From: Leptolyngbya sp. SIOISBB
GTDB taxonomy: Bacteria > Cyanobacteriota > Cyanobacteriia > Phormidesmidales > Phormidesmidaceae
Assembly: GCA_010671905.1 (NCBI GenBank)
Contig: JAAHII010000001.1
Location: 4,774,001-4,838,000 of the forward strand
Direction: 5' to 3'
DNA: 64,000 nucleotides
Part shown: piece after piece, positions 55,556 through 64,000 of the stretch
How positions within the stretch are numbered: the stretch's first letter is position 1
Layout: each line of letters starts with the position of its first letter
Notes under the pieces: model-generated
The model's input: only the letters and a program-made list of their open reading frames with translations
What the model was told of the DNA's origin: nothing
Database searches by the model: none
Made by a program: the position numbers and the translations under genes

Positions 55556-57511
55556 TCAGATCTCATGGAACGGCGATGACTGAGCCAAATGCTCGCGCAG
55601 CATGTCATGGAAAAAGCGAAACTCACCCCCTGTCTGCCGCGTCAGCCGCAACTCAGAGGTGTACTTGAGAAACTTGGCATAGTTCCAGGGAATCGCTCCG
55701 CTACGCCACAGCACCAGCCGCAGCACCAAATGCTGCGTACAGGCTACCCCTCCCATTGAAAATAGCGGAATAGAAACGGCTAGAAACATACTGGTGCTGA
55801 TAAGTGGCGCAATTAGGATGGGATTTAGCGGCGCGTTGGCGGGCCAAACGGTATTCAGACCCACGTTTAATACGACGAGTAGGAATACGCCTACAACTAG
55901 CATCACAAAGGCGGCTTTAGCGGAAGCCAGTATGTCCTGATTTGGCCGGGTACGAATCGTAACATTGCGTTTAAGCCCGCCGACCAGCCCGTCGACCAGT
56001 CCAAACATTAGTCCAAAAATCAGCCCGAAAATCAGCCCCAATATCAGCCCAGCCATCAGTCCGCCAACTAGCCCAGGGAGCAGCCCGAGATTTGGCGCGA
56101 CCATTGGCCAGAACATCAGCCCCAATACCAGCCCGACCATCAGCCCGTAAATCAATCCACTAATTAACCTGTAGAAAAACGTTTGAAAGAATTTCTTCAG
56201 GGCGAAGCGCGAAAATTGCAGAATTTCGAGCGGTTTGAGCTTATCGAGTCCACCCATAAGCCCAAAAATCGACCCACAAATCAGCCAAACAATCAGCACG
56301 AAAATCAGCTCACTAATCTGCCCACCTGTTAACCCACTACCTAACACGAAAATCAGCCCGAAAATCAGTCCGCTAATTAGTCCGACCATCAGTCGATAGG
56401 CCAATTTTTGAGCGGTTGTGCTAAGCCAATCGTAAGGCTGCATGGCTTCGAGCAAAAAGGTCTGTTTTTGCGCTTTAAGCTGGGTTGCCAGCTGTTCTAG
56501 ATAGTGTCGGGTGTCGCGGCGGCTGTAAGGCAGAGTGCCATACCTGCCTTCATATCGCGCAAAGTGCTCCTCGATATACGCTTCAAAAAGTTCCGCTGCC
56601 GTTTGGGCGCTGCGGTTTGCCAGAGCTACGACCATCACCGTCAGCATTAGTGGTGTGCGGGCTAGGTTTGAGAGCTGGGCCGAGGGCGCAATGATGTTCG
56701 TCCACAGACTAGGCTGATCAATCTCATTCAGATAATGCTGAATCTGCCCGTTGCTCAGGGGCTGTAGCTCCACTGCGCCGTTGAACTCCGTCAGCTTTAC
56801 TTCCTCCTGTCGAAATTCTGTCGTGCGGCAGCACACCACCGCCTGTCGCTCCGGGGCTTCCTCTGGCAACCAGTCGTTGAGTTTCTCTACGCACTTCGGC
56901 AGCCGCGTCTCGTCCAGCTCATCCAATCCATCCAGTAGCGGCAATATCTGATGCGTGGCAATCCAGTGCCGCCCGACTTTTGGGGGGAGATTGTACTCTT
57001 CTTTGAGTTGCGCCACCAGCCATTCGTCGATAGGTTGGCGATCTTGCTTCCAGTTCGACAGCTCAAAGATGATCGGCATCGGAGCCGTTTCGTCCACCTC
57101 GGTTGCGGTCACCAGTTCTCGCGCCAGCTCCAACAGCGCTGTTGTTTTGCCCGAGCCTGGCACCCCCAAAATCAGCAGTCGTCCCGCAATGTCCTCCTGC
57201 ATCAACACATCCATTAGGTGTTCTGAGTTCGGTAGCTCAATTGTTTGCTGCTGGGGACGTTTAAACAACCGCATCGGGCTCAAGCTTTGCAACTGCGTCA
57301 TAAAAGTTGGTGCGGCTGCTGGTACTGACTCAGGCGTAGGAAACTCTCGCTGAACTCGCCCCACTGCTTGTGGGCGATCTTCCCCCCTAAACGCCATCAC
57401 TTGCTCGCTGCACAGCACATCTGCCAAGCGCTTATTCAATTTGCTCTTGAAGGCTTTCAGCAGTTTTACCCGATCCGCTTGGGTGTTCAACGCAAATCCC
57501 TCTAATCGCAA
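55556..57511 (-). CDS. NACHT-domain NTPase with membrane C-terminal region, possibly 5'-truncated
   Basis: Encodes about 651 residues. Walker A GVPGSGKTT (about 116-124) and Walker B ILPLLDGLDEL (about 189-199) mark a NACHT/STAND NTPase. A helical region follows, then a long hydrophobic Gly-rich stretch (about 370-530) with GLI-GLIFGL-type motifs that look like glycine-zipper membrane helices. NACHT proteins serve in signalling and, in some bacteria, in phage defence; the role here is not known. The start is only a TTG at 57511 with no ribosome binding site. The first ~60 residues resemble no known N-terminal domain, so it may have lost its start. Confidence 0.8.
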   Translation of the reverse strand: MRLEGFALNTQADRVKLLKAFKSKLNKRLADVLCSEQVMAFRGEDRPQAVGRVQREFPTPESVPAAAPTFMTQLQSLSPMRLFKRPQQQTIELPNSEHLMDVLMQEDIAGRLLILGVPGSGKTTALLELARELVTATEVDETAPMPIIFELSNWKQDRQPIDEWLVAQLKEEYNLPPKVGRHWIATHQILPLLDGLDELDETRLPKCVEKLNDWLPEEAPERQAVVCCRTTEFRQEEVKLTEFNGAVELQPLSNGQIQHYLNEIDQPSLWTNIIAPSAQLSNLARTPLMLTVMVVALANRSAQTAAELFEAYIEEHFARYEGRYGTLPYSRRDTRHYLEQLATQLKAQKQTFLLEAMQPYDWLSTTAQKLAYRLMVGLISGLIFGLIFVLGSGLTGGQISELIFVLIVWLICGSIFGLMGGLDKLKPLEILQFSRFALKKFFQTFFYRLISGLIYGLMVGLVLGLMFWPMVAPNLGLLPGLVGGLMAGLILGLIFGLIFGLMFGLVDGLVGGLKRNVTIRTRPNQDILASAKAAFVMLVVGVFLLVVLNVGLNTVWPANAPLNPILIAPLISTSMFLAVSIPLFSMGGVACTQHLVLRLVLWRSGAIPWNYAKFLKYTSELRLTRQTGGEFRFFHDMLREHLAQSSPFHEI

Positions 57512-57759
57512 AACTTGCTGCCATTGTACTTACTGCAAATTGGCCCGTCATGAATGCACGTTTTCGGAATCAACCACGGTGCGCCCATTTGCTCAATAGC
57601 CAGATTCAGCTTGCTCATCACCTTGCCTGTCGTAGCTTCGTGGGGACCAGTAGGTGACCTGTCGATGAGTTCTCCGTCGGCCAGCTTAAAGGCAGGCTCA
57701 TCGCGATATTGAGCGAGAAAGTCTGCAAACGTCAGCAGTTGCGAGGGGGCGTACGTCAT
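57502..57759 (-). pseudogene. Uma2 N-terminal fragment
   Basis: Encodes 85 codons matching the start of a Uma2 protein (LLTFADFLAQY, FKLADGELIDRSPTG, NLAIEQMGAPWLIPKTCI) and then diverging (HDGPICSKYNGSKFC) to a stop at 57502. It lacks the catalytic half. It ends 10 bp inside the NACHT frame, suggesting a deletion joined the two genes. Confidence 0.7.
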
Positions 57760-57853
57760 GGTGATACATCGCAGTCAGTGGCTCAACTATAGCGAAAAGA
57801 GATTCCAAGCTTTTGTTACTGGTTGCTTGTTCTATCTCGTACTAAATTTTCAA

Positions 57854-58516
57854 CTAAGTCGCTAATAGCGCTTTGAGCTCATCCTCAAATGCCATAAGAG
57901 CCTGGCTGGTGCCGATCGTCTTGGCCTGCCGCAACACTTGTGGAATCATTTGTTTGAGCGGCAGATTCGGAAACGTTTGGCTAGTGTCCGCTTCCGCATA
58001 TTGACCCGTTGTTAAGTGAAAAATCCGCAGATTTCCCGAGTCATAGACCCACAGTTCAGGGACGCCAATGACCTCATAGGCAGCTATCTGGGTCTTGGAT
58101 GTCATATCACTCTCAATGGCTAGATCTGGCGGTGGGTCAACGGTTAAATCAAGCCGCTCCTTGCCAATCACGGCCTGCTGATTTTGGATATAAAAACAGT
58201 CATCCGGTTCCACGCCGGCCATGCCCTCTCGCCTGAAAGTTGATGAGCGCAACGATTCCCAAGGTCGCTGCTGGAGTCGCAAAATGACTTTCACCAAATC
58301 AGCAATCACCACGATTGAGCGTTCGTGTTCCGGCAGCGGAGCCATAATTTCTAAAGTCTGATGGCAATAGTGAAGCTGAGGAGTGCGGCGATCTGGCCCC
58401 AAATCGTTTAATAGGGATACGTATTGCTGCCAGGTAACATCCTGCACCTGCAATCGACTCCCAGGCGCTAAGTCAATCGTCTTAATCGGGATTTTGACGA
58501 GATTAAGCAATGCCAT
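57854..58516 (-). CDS. Uma2-family endonuclease-like protein, copy 2
   Basis: Encodes 220 residues from ATG 58516. Uma2 domain marks: QLHYCHQTLEIMAPLPEHER, DDCFYIQNQQAVIGKE, DPPPDLAIESDMTSKTQIAA. It shares the CFYIQN and VDPPPDLAIE blocks with copy 1, so they belong to one subfamily. Leftward, between chlH and the NACHT gene; its role is not known. Confidence 0.88.
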   Translation of the reverse strand: MALLNLVKIPIKTIDLAPGSRLQVQDVTWQQYVSLLNDLGPDRRTPQLHYCHQTLEIMAPLPEHERSIVVIADLVKVILRLQQRPWESLRSSTFRREGMAGVEPDDCFYIQNQQAVIGKERLDLTVDPPPDLAIESDMTSKTQIAAYEVIGVPELWVYDSGNLRIFHLTTGQYAEADTSQTFPNLPLKQMIPQVLRQAKTIGTSQALMAFEDELKALLAT

Positions 58517-58567
58517 TATGAGGAATTTGACTGAAAGACTGGCTCTATCGTAGCCCTTCCAAGACAA

Positions 58568-58597
58568 ATCCCAGAGTTTCTCAAGAAACTCTGGGAT
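58568..58597 (-). terminator. Stem-loop after chlH
   Basis: 13-bp perfect stem ATCCCAGAGTTTC/GAAACTCTGGGAT with a TCAA loop, 28 bp past the chlH stop. The minus-strand follow-on TTTGTC is only weakly U-rich. Confidence 0.6.
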
Positions 58598-58624
58598 AAA
58601 GGTGAATCTACGGCTGACTAGCGT

Positions 58625-61600
58625 TTACTCGACGCCTTCGATGCGGTCTTCGACTTCCTGGTAAAGCTCTTGGAGCCGCTCCAGGTTTTCGTCACTGGTT
58701 TCCCAATAGCCGCGCCCGTTCACTTCCAGCAGGGTTGAAACCATGCGGCGGAAGGAGTTCGGGTTCAGATCCATGAGGCGCTTGCACATCTCTGGATCCT
58801 TAATGAAGGTGGTGTTGGTGTCTTCGTAGACCCAGTTATCCACGGCATCGGCGGTCGCTGACCAGCCCATGGTATTCACTAAGCGCTTTGAGAGCTCTCT
58901 CACGCCTTCGTAGCCGTGAGAGAGCATGCCCTCGTACCATTTGGGATTCAGCAGCTTGGTGCGGGAGTCTAACCGAACGGTTTCCGACAGGGTGCGCACC
59001 TGAGCATTCGCTGTCGTGGTGTCGGCCACGTAGGAGGCGGGTTTAGTGCCATCGCCCCGTAGACTCGCGACCACCTTAGTGGGGTCGGAGTCAAAGTAGT
59101 GGGACACATCCGTCAGGGAAATCTCCGAAGAATCCAGGTTTTGGAAGGTGACTTCCGCCTTCTTCAAAGAGGATTCGAAAATGCCGCGAGACTCGTCCAT
59201 TACCCCCGGATTATCCGAATTGAAGGCAAAGGATTTGCGCTTCAGGTACATTTCCTGGAGTTCGCTTTCCTCTTCCCAACTGCTGTTTTCCACTGCCAGG
59301 TTGACATTGGAGGCATAGGAGCCAGAGGCGTTGGAGAAGATGCGTGTCGCGGCGCTCCGCAGATCGCAGCCCATTTCCGCCGCTTGTTCTAGAGCATGCT
59401 TGCGAACGAAGTTCATTTCCAAAGGCTCATCGGCTTCGGCAGCCATTTTCACAGCGCGATCCAATAAAGCCATCTGATTAATGAACAGGTCGCGGAAGAC
59501 GCCAGAGCAGTTCACCACGATATCGACGCGGGGACGACCAAGTTCTTCGAGAGACAGCAGCTCTAGCTTGTTCACCCGACCCAGGGCATCGGGTACGGGT
59601 TTGACGCCGACAAACCAAAGCATTTGGGCCAGGGATTCGCCGTAGGTCTTGATGTTGTCGGTGCCCCACAGGACGGTGGCAATGGTCTCGGGATAGCGAC
59701 CGCCATTTTCCTGTTTTTGACGTTCGAGCAGGCGATCGACCACGATCTTGGCGGACTGCACCGCTGCTAATGTGGGGATCGCTTGGGGATCGAGGGCATG
59801 CAGGTTTTTACCGGTGGGCAGAACGTCTGGGTTGCGAATCGGGTCGCCACCGGGGCCAGGGAGGACGTACTCGCCTTCCAACCCTTTCAGCAGCGCTCCC
59901 AATTCGTTATCAGCGCAAACCTGCTCTAAACAGAATTCTAGGAATTCCATCAAGGGCTTAATGGTTTCACTTTCGACGCCAGTATAACCCGCTTCATGTA
60001 AAGCAGTAATCCAGGGCTCTTTGCGGCCCAGATTGAGGAAGTTTAGACGCGACACCATAGAAACGCGGCCTTCATCATCTACCTGTTCGTTGACGAGGGC
60101 ACCAACCGCATCCCGTACGGTCTGATTGATGTCGTACAGGAGCTGTACATCATCCAAAACGCCTTGATCGCTGTTCGCGTAAATCTCATCAATGTCGCGA
60201 CTGATGCTCTCCGCAATCACCCGCTGCAGGCTCATGATGCCTTCTTCTTCGCGATCGAGCCCCGCAATGTTGACGAGGGTCGCGATCGCTTCTTCAGCGG
60301 TCGGGGGCTTGCCAATGACGTGCAGACCACAGGGCAGCAGGCGAGATTCGATTTCCATCAGTTTGATGTAAATCTTGCCCACCAGGTTGCTGCGATCGTC
60401 GGCAGACATCTCGCTGGCATCGACTTCCGGCAGTTCGACATCACGGTCTAGGTTGCAGACCCGCGCCGTCTCGACGATCGCGTTCACAATCTGCACCGCC
60501 CGTCCACTATCTTTCTGGGACTGGTAGGAACCAATGAGTTCGCTCAGCTCCTTGAGCCCCTTGTACAGTCCCGCGTTTTCTGCCGGCGGCGTCAGATAGC
60601 TGATGGTTTCGGCATAGCCACGCCGCTTGGCGATCGTCGCTTCGGAGGGGTTGTTCGCCGCGTAGTAATAGAGGTTAGGGGTGGTGCCGATGAGACTGTC
60701 GGGATAACACATCTCCGACATGCCCATCTGCTTACCCGGCATGAACTCTAGAGAACCGTGGGTGCCAAAGTGCAGCACGGCATCGGCACCCCAAATTTTC
60801 TCTAAGTAGGTGTAGTAGGCGGCAAAGCCGTGGTGGGGGCTAGCAGAGCGGGAGAATAGTAGCCGCATCGGGTCGCCTTCGTAACCAAAGGTAGGCTGCA
60901 CGCCGATGAAGACATTGCCAAAGGTCTTGCCGTATACCAGCAGGTTTTGACCGTCGGTGTTGAGATTTCCGGGCGGGGGCCCCCAGTTTTCTTCGAGACG
61001 GACGGAGTAGGGCGTCAACTCTTCGTATTCTGGTACTGACATGCGGTAGGCCACATTCAGTTCGGGGCTGGCGTACTGCGCTTGGGCATCGTGAATCACC
61101 TCTTGCATGAGCGCTTCTGGCGATTCCGGCAGTTCTGGCAGGTCGTAGCCGTCTCGCCGCATGGCTTCTAGCACTTTATAGATCGAGCCAAACACATCGA
61201 GATACGCCGCAGTACCTACGTTGCCTTTATCCGGCGGGAAGCTGAAGACAGTAATGGCCAGCTTTTTATCTAGCTTGGGCTTACGATGCAAATTGCCCCA
61301 TTTCATCGCCCGTTGGGCAATGGAGCTAATGCGATCTTGCAGAGAAATTGCGCGGCCCGTCATGCCATCGCGACCCGAGAGGACGATGGGCTCGATTGCG
61401 CCATCCAATTCGGGAATCGCCATCTGCAGCGCCACCTGAATCGGGTGGAGACCCAGATCGCTCTCTTCCCACTCTTCAGTGGTTTGGAACACGAGGGGCA
61501 ACGCCACCATGTAAGGACGGTTCAGGCGTTTCAGCGTTTCAATGGCTTTGGGATGATCTTGCCGGGCGGGACCGCCTACGAGGGCAAAACCGGTGAGCGA

Positions 61601-62623
61601 CACCACGGAATCGACAATGGCGCGATCCGTTTCAATCGGGTCAAAAAAGAACTCGTTGACGGGTTTGGAGAAGTCCAAACCGCCAGAGAACACAGGAACC
61701 ACCCGCGCCCCGAGGAACTCCAGTTCTTGCACCATGGCGGCATAGTGGGCTTCGTCGCCGGTCACCAGGTGAGTCCGCTGCAGGACTAAGCCCACACAGG
61801 GGGCAAGCGGATCTCGCAGAGCGGCAGGCAAATCCTTCCGGGAATCGTACCAGTTCAGATATTCCTTGATGTCTTCGAACATCTGAGTCGCCATCGGGTG
61901 CCAGATGCCGACATCTGGGAAGGTGATGGGATCCGCGTAGTCAAAACTATCAGCCTGGGGAGCCCCCTCTATGGCCTTATCGGTGAAGACGTAGCGATCG
62001 GCCAGCATGAGGAAAAAGTTTTCCAGGTTTTCGGGCGAGCCGCCCAGCCAGTATTGAAAGCTGAGCATGAAATTCCGGGCATCTTGAGCCTTTTCGACGG
62101 GCAGATACTTCAGCACATTCGGCAAGGTTCGCAAGAGCTTCAGCATGGCGTCTTCAAAGCCGCTGCCCTGCTTCTTACGGCGCTTCTTCATGAATTCGCC
62201 AATGACGCTCTTCGACTGGCCGAGCTGCGCCATCGAAAAGCTACCCATCTTGTTGAGGCGCATGACTTGAGGCATGGAAGGGAAGATGATCGCCGCATCT
62301 AAATTGTCGCGATGAGGCTTGACCGCTTCCACCAACTTGTCGGCCAGATCTTCAATAAAGATCAGCGAAGCGATAAAAATATTGGCTTCGGCAATGTCTT
62401 TTTGAAACGCCGCGTAGTTATCTGGACCGCGCAGTTCTTCAATCAAATAGCCGCTGACTTCAAACGCGACTTCAGAGTTATTGGCATTGATCGCGCGAAT
62501 CGCCGATGAAAGAGCACTCTGATACTGAGGCTCTAGCACCACGTAGACCACCTTTACCAGCGATCGCCCGTTCAGATCATCGGGCGCGATGTGGCGCACA
62601 GTGGGCTTAACGTTGGTGAACAT
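58625..62623 (-). CDS. chlH: Magnesium chelatase subunit H
   Basis: Binds protoporphyrin IX and, with ChlI and ChlD, inserts Mg2+, the committed step to chlorophyll. It has 1332 residues, full length, starting [20 protein letters not shown]. Typical blocks are [40 protein letters not shown], and the [20 protein letters not shown] region. Leftward, with a stem-loop after its stop; about 700 bp of intergenic sequence lies upstream. Confidence 0.98.
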   Translation of the reverse strand: MFTNVKPTVRHIAPDDLNGRSLVKVVYVVLEPQYQSALSSAIRAINANNSEVAFEVSGYLIEELRGPDNYAAFQKDIAEANIFIASLIFIEDLADKLVEAVKPHRDNLDAAIIFPSMPQVMRLNKMGSFSMAQLGQSKSVIGEFMKKRRKKQGSGFEDAMLKLLRTLPNVLKYLPVEKAQDARNFMLSFQYWLGGSPENLENFFLMLADRYVFTDKAIEGAPQADSFDYADPITFPDVGIWHPMATQMFEDIKEYLNWYDSRKDLPAALRDPLAPCVGLVLQRTHLVTGDEAHYAAMVQELEFLGARVVPVFSGGLDFSKPVNEFFFDPIETDRAIVDSVVSLTGFALVGGPARQDHPKAIETLKRLNRPYMVALPLVFQTTEEWEESDLGLHPIQVALQMAIPELDGAIEPIVLSGRDGMTGRAISLQDRISSIAQRAMKWGNLHRKPKLDKKLAITVFSFPPDKGNVGTAAYLDVFGSIYKVLEAMRRDGYDLPELPESPEALMQEVIHDAQAQYASPELNVAYRMSVPEYEELTPYSVRLEENWGPPPGNLNTDGQNLLVYGKTFGNVFIGVQPTFGYEGDPMRLLFSRSASPHHGFAAYYTYLEKIWGADAVLHFGTHGSLEFMPGKQMGMSEMCYPDSLIGTTPNLYYYAANNPSEATIAKRRGYAETISYLTPPAENAGLYKGLKELSELIGSYQSQKDSGRAVQIVNAIVETARVCNLDRDVELPEVDASEMSADDRSNLVGKIYIKLMEIESRLLPCGLHVIGKPPTAEEAIATLVNIAGLDREEEGIMSLQRVIAESISRDIDEIYANSDQGVLDDVQLLYDINQTVRDAVGALVNEQVDDEGRVSMVSRLNFLNLGRKEPWITALHEAGYTGVESETIKPLMEFLEFCLEQVCADNELGALLKGLEGEYVLPGPGGDPIRNPDVLPTGKNLHALDPQAIPTLAAVQSAKIVVDRLLERQKQENGGRYPETIATVLWGTDNIKTYGESLAQMLWFVGVKPVPDALGRVNKLELLSLEELGRPRVDIVVNCSGVFRDLFINQMALLDRAVKMAAEADEPLEMNFVRKHALEQAAEMGCDLRSAATRIFSNASGSYASNVNLAVENSSWEEESELQEMYLKRKSFAFNSDNPGVMDESRGIFESSLKKAEVTFQNLDSSEISLTDVSHYFDSDPTKVVASLRGDGTKPASYVADTTTANAQVRTLSETVRLDSRTKLLNPKWYEGMLSHGYEGVRELSKRLVNTMGWSATADAVDNWVYEDTNTTFIKDPEMCKRLMDLNPNSFRRMVSTLLEVNGRGYWETSDENLERLQELYQEVEDRIEGVE

Positions 62624-63232
62624 GCAGTGATGACTCCTTTATGACGTGTCTAGATCCCAAAATGACTTGGCCAGTCAACCTGAAAGCAGCCAGGACTTCC
62701 TAGAGCGCTATCAAACGAATCTGGGATGAGCCTCTGAACCTGTGGCTTCAGATAACAACTCTAAATTGCTGCGATTTCATCCAGCAAAAAAGTTATTTAC
62801 AAAACCCAATGATCCGTGTAACGAAACTACCTTAACCAGCCTAAAAAAGTTGACAAACCTAACAATCTTGTATCAGAAAAACCTTGCCAGATAAGGGGTA
62901 CAGCGATATGCGTAACAATTCGCAATGTTTTTCGCCGCGATCGCCGGATTTATCTGAAGTTTTGTATATCTATAGATAGACTCTATTTTCTTTATAAAGA
63001 GAATAAGTGGTTGATTTGGTAGCGTGGATTGCTGATCCAGGGGATTTGGCGGCGCTCATGCGATCGGGCTTGCTTCTTTGGCATGGCGATGATTGTCGGA
63101 ATATATCCAACCCAATTGCCTTAGGTATCGCTGCGAGCACGTCTCCCCTTTCTCTCGCCCCAGTGCTGCTGCCATAGTGGTCGCGCCATTAAATCGTGGC
63201 TGGGAGGCAGTGTCGCGCGACGGACTCGCAGC
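62624..63232. other. Non-coding region upstream of chlH
   Basis: A 12-bp palindrome TATCTATAGATA (62967-62978) and AT-rich sequence lie in the likely chlH promoter region. A frame at 63056-63358 has no protein-like pattern and is not annotated as a gene. Confidence 0.45.
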
Positions 63233-63283
63233 CTCCTGTCGGTTGGTTGAAGGTATAGGAAGAGATGTATCAACCGACAGGAG
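63233..63283 (-). other. Stem-loop after the substrate-binding protein gene
   Basis: 13-bp perfect arms CTCCTGTCGGTTG (63233-63245) and CAACCGACAGGAG (63271-63283) with a 25-base loop. It lies 42 bp past the leftward gene's stop at 63325. No U-run, so it is either an mRNA 3' structure or part of a small RNA. Confidence 0.5.
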
Positions 63284-63324
63284 CGGTTCCCGAGTTGAGT
63301 TCAGGCTGACCGCCATCCTGTTGG

Positions 63325-64000
63325 CTACGGCGTTACTTTCAATTCCTGCACATTCCACAAAGAATACGGACGCACAATGCCAGAATAGTTGACGTTTTCA
63401 ATGGTGTTGCGCACCGCTCCTAAGTTGAACGGGTTGACCAGATAAATTAAGGGTAGATACTCCTGGGTCAGGCGCTGGCTTTCAAAATATAGAGCCTTCC
63501 GTTTTTCCGGATCGACTTCTTGAGCTGCCTGAATGTAAATGTTGGCAATGGCCTTTTCCCAGTCCGCCGCTTCCCACCCTTCCAAGGGGGCTTGCCCAGC
63601 CAGTGCCTGTTGGTTAAACGCATGCAACGTCCCGTCTAACCGCCAAATCGTCGACCCGCCGTTGGGTTCTAAACCAGCCGTGAAACCAATAATGTGGGCT
63701 TCCCAATCCAGGCTGTCGCCGAGTTTTGTTACGAGAGCGTTGAAACTGATCGGTTGAAAATCGACCTGAATCCCAATTTTGCCCAGGTCTTGTTTGATTT
63801 GTGCTCCGAGCGCTTCCCGAATCTTGTTGCCGGAGTTGGTCAGCAGGGTAAATCGGACGCGATTCCCCTCCGCATCCAGCAGTGTGCCCGTCGGGCTGTA
63901 TTGGAAACCGTTGGTCGTCAACAGTTCCCGCGCTTTGTCGGGCTCGTAACCATAGGTCGGCATGCCGTCTTCGGGGCTGGCGTAGAACGGGCTCTGCACC
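63325..64000 (-). CDS. Peptide/nickel-type ABC transporter substrate-binding protein, C-terminal part
   Basis: The frame runs off the right edge, so only the C-terminal ~225 residues are present. It matches the family-5 (DppA/OppA) solute-binding fold: KARELLTTNGFQYSPTGTLLD, TLLTNSGNKIREALGAQIKQ, then QRLTQEYLPLIYLVNPFNLG. Such proteins bind peptides, nickel or similar in the periplasm; which one cannot be told from the C-terminal half. Confidence 0.9.
   Translation of the reverse strand, partial: VQSPFYASPEDGMPTYGYEPDKARELLTTNGFQYSPTGTLLDAEGNRVRFTLLTNSGNKIREALGAQIKQDLGKIGIQVDFQPISFNALVTKLGDSLDWEAHIIGFTAGLEPNGGSTIWRLDGTLHAFNQQALAGQAPLEGWEAADWEKAIANIYIQAAQEVDPEKRKALYFESQRLTQEYLPLIYLVNPFNLGAVRNTIENVNYSGIVRPYSLWNVQELKVTP

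Noticed and set aside
63056-63358. 100-codon leftward frame between chlH and the binding protein
   Set aside because: Spans the inverted repeat at 63233 and the end of the binding-protein gene; no protein-like pattern.
1-64000. CRISPR arrays, tRNA or rRNA genes
   Set aside because: No regular short repeats with spacers and no cloverleaf T-loop or rRNA signature were recognised by eye; tools could still find a missed tRNA.

Overview
The window is from a cyanobacterial chromosome. It carries photosystem I subunit psaI, ndhD of the NDH-1 complex, Mg-chelatase chlH, a CP12 gene, a CruP-type cyclase and several small cyanobacteria-only proteins, and the HIP1 octamer GCGATCGC is very frequent. Uma2 nucleases, pentapeptide repeats, ISAs1 elements and a NACHT ATPase suggest a filamentous, Leptolyngbya-like lineage. 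That placement is inference; I cannot name the species.

Layout. 1-7450 is accessory DNA: a membrane ORF cut by the window edge, two intact and two decayed copies of a small coiled-coil gene, a TetR-controlled SDR/GNAT pair, and two ISAs1 elements in inverted orientation. 7646-18110 is core: uvrC, then a leftward str operon (rpsL-rpsG-fusA-tuf-rpsJ) followed by a Lon-N-domain gene, then a SirB1-like gene coupled to cruP. 18235-28712 has a peroxiredoxin, an Nfu scaffold, pstC-pstA-pstB, a DCC protein, cp12, a PedR-like regulator, hisS, a 708-residue unknown and psaI. 28760-43921 has an amino-acid binding protein, infC, trmH, small membrane proteins, msrB, cobH, ndhD, alr and a methyltransferase. 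44193-54725 has ybaB/ebfC, a low-molecular-weight phosphatase, two DUF1400-type hydrolases, a SLOG-type protein, a pentapeptide protein and ilvD. 54907-58516 is a small Uma2/NACHT island. The right end has chlH and the C-terminal part of a peptide-binding protein.

Two things stand out. First, a roughly 110-120 nt element at 28760 and again at 40648 (upstream of alr) keeps three hairpins while loop bases vary; it looks like a structured RNA I cannot assign to a family. Second, several conserved single-copy genes (fusA, cruP, alr, an alpha/beta hydrolase) are each broken by a one-base change in a homopolymer, and ilvD holds a 361-bp tandem duplication with a 10-bp deletion. Together these look more like draft-assembly errors than biology and should be settled before any functional claim. 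No rRNA, tRNA or CRISPR array was recognised.
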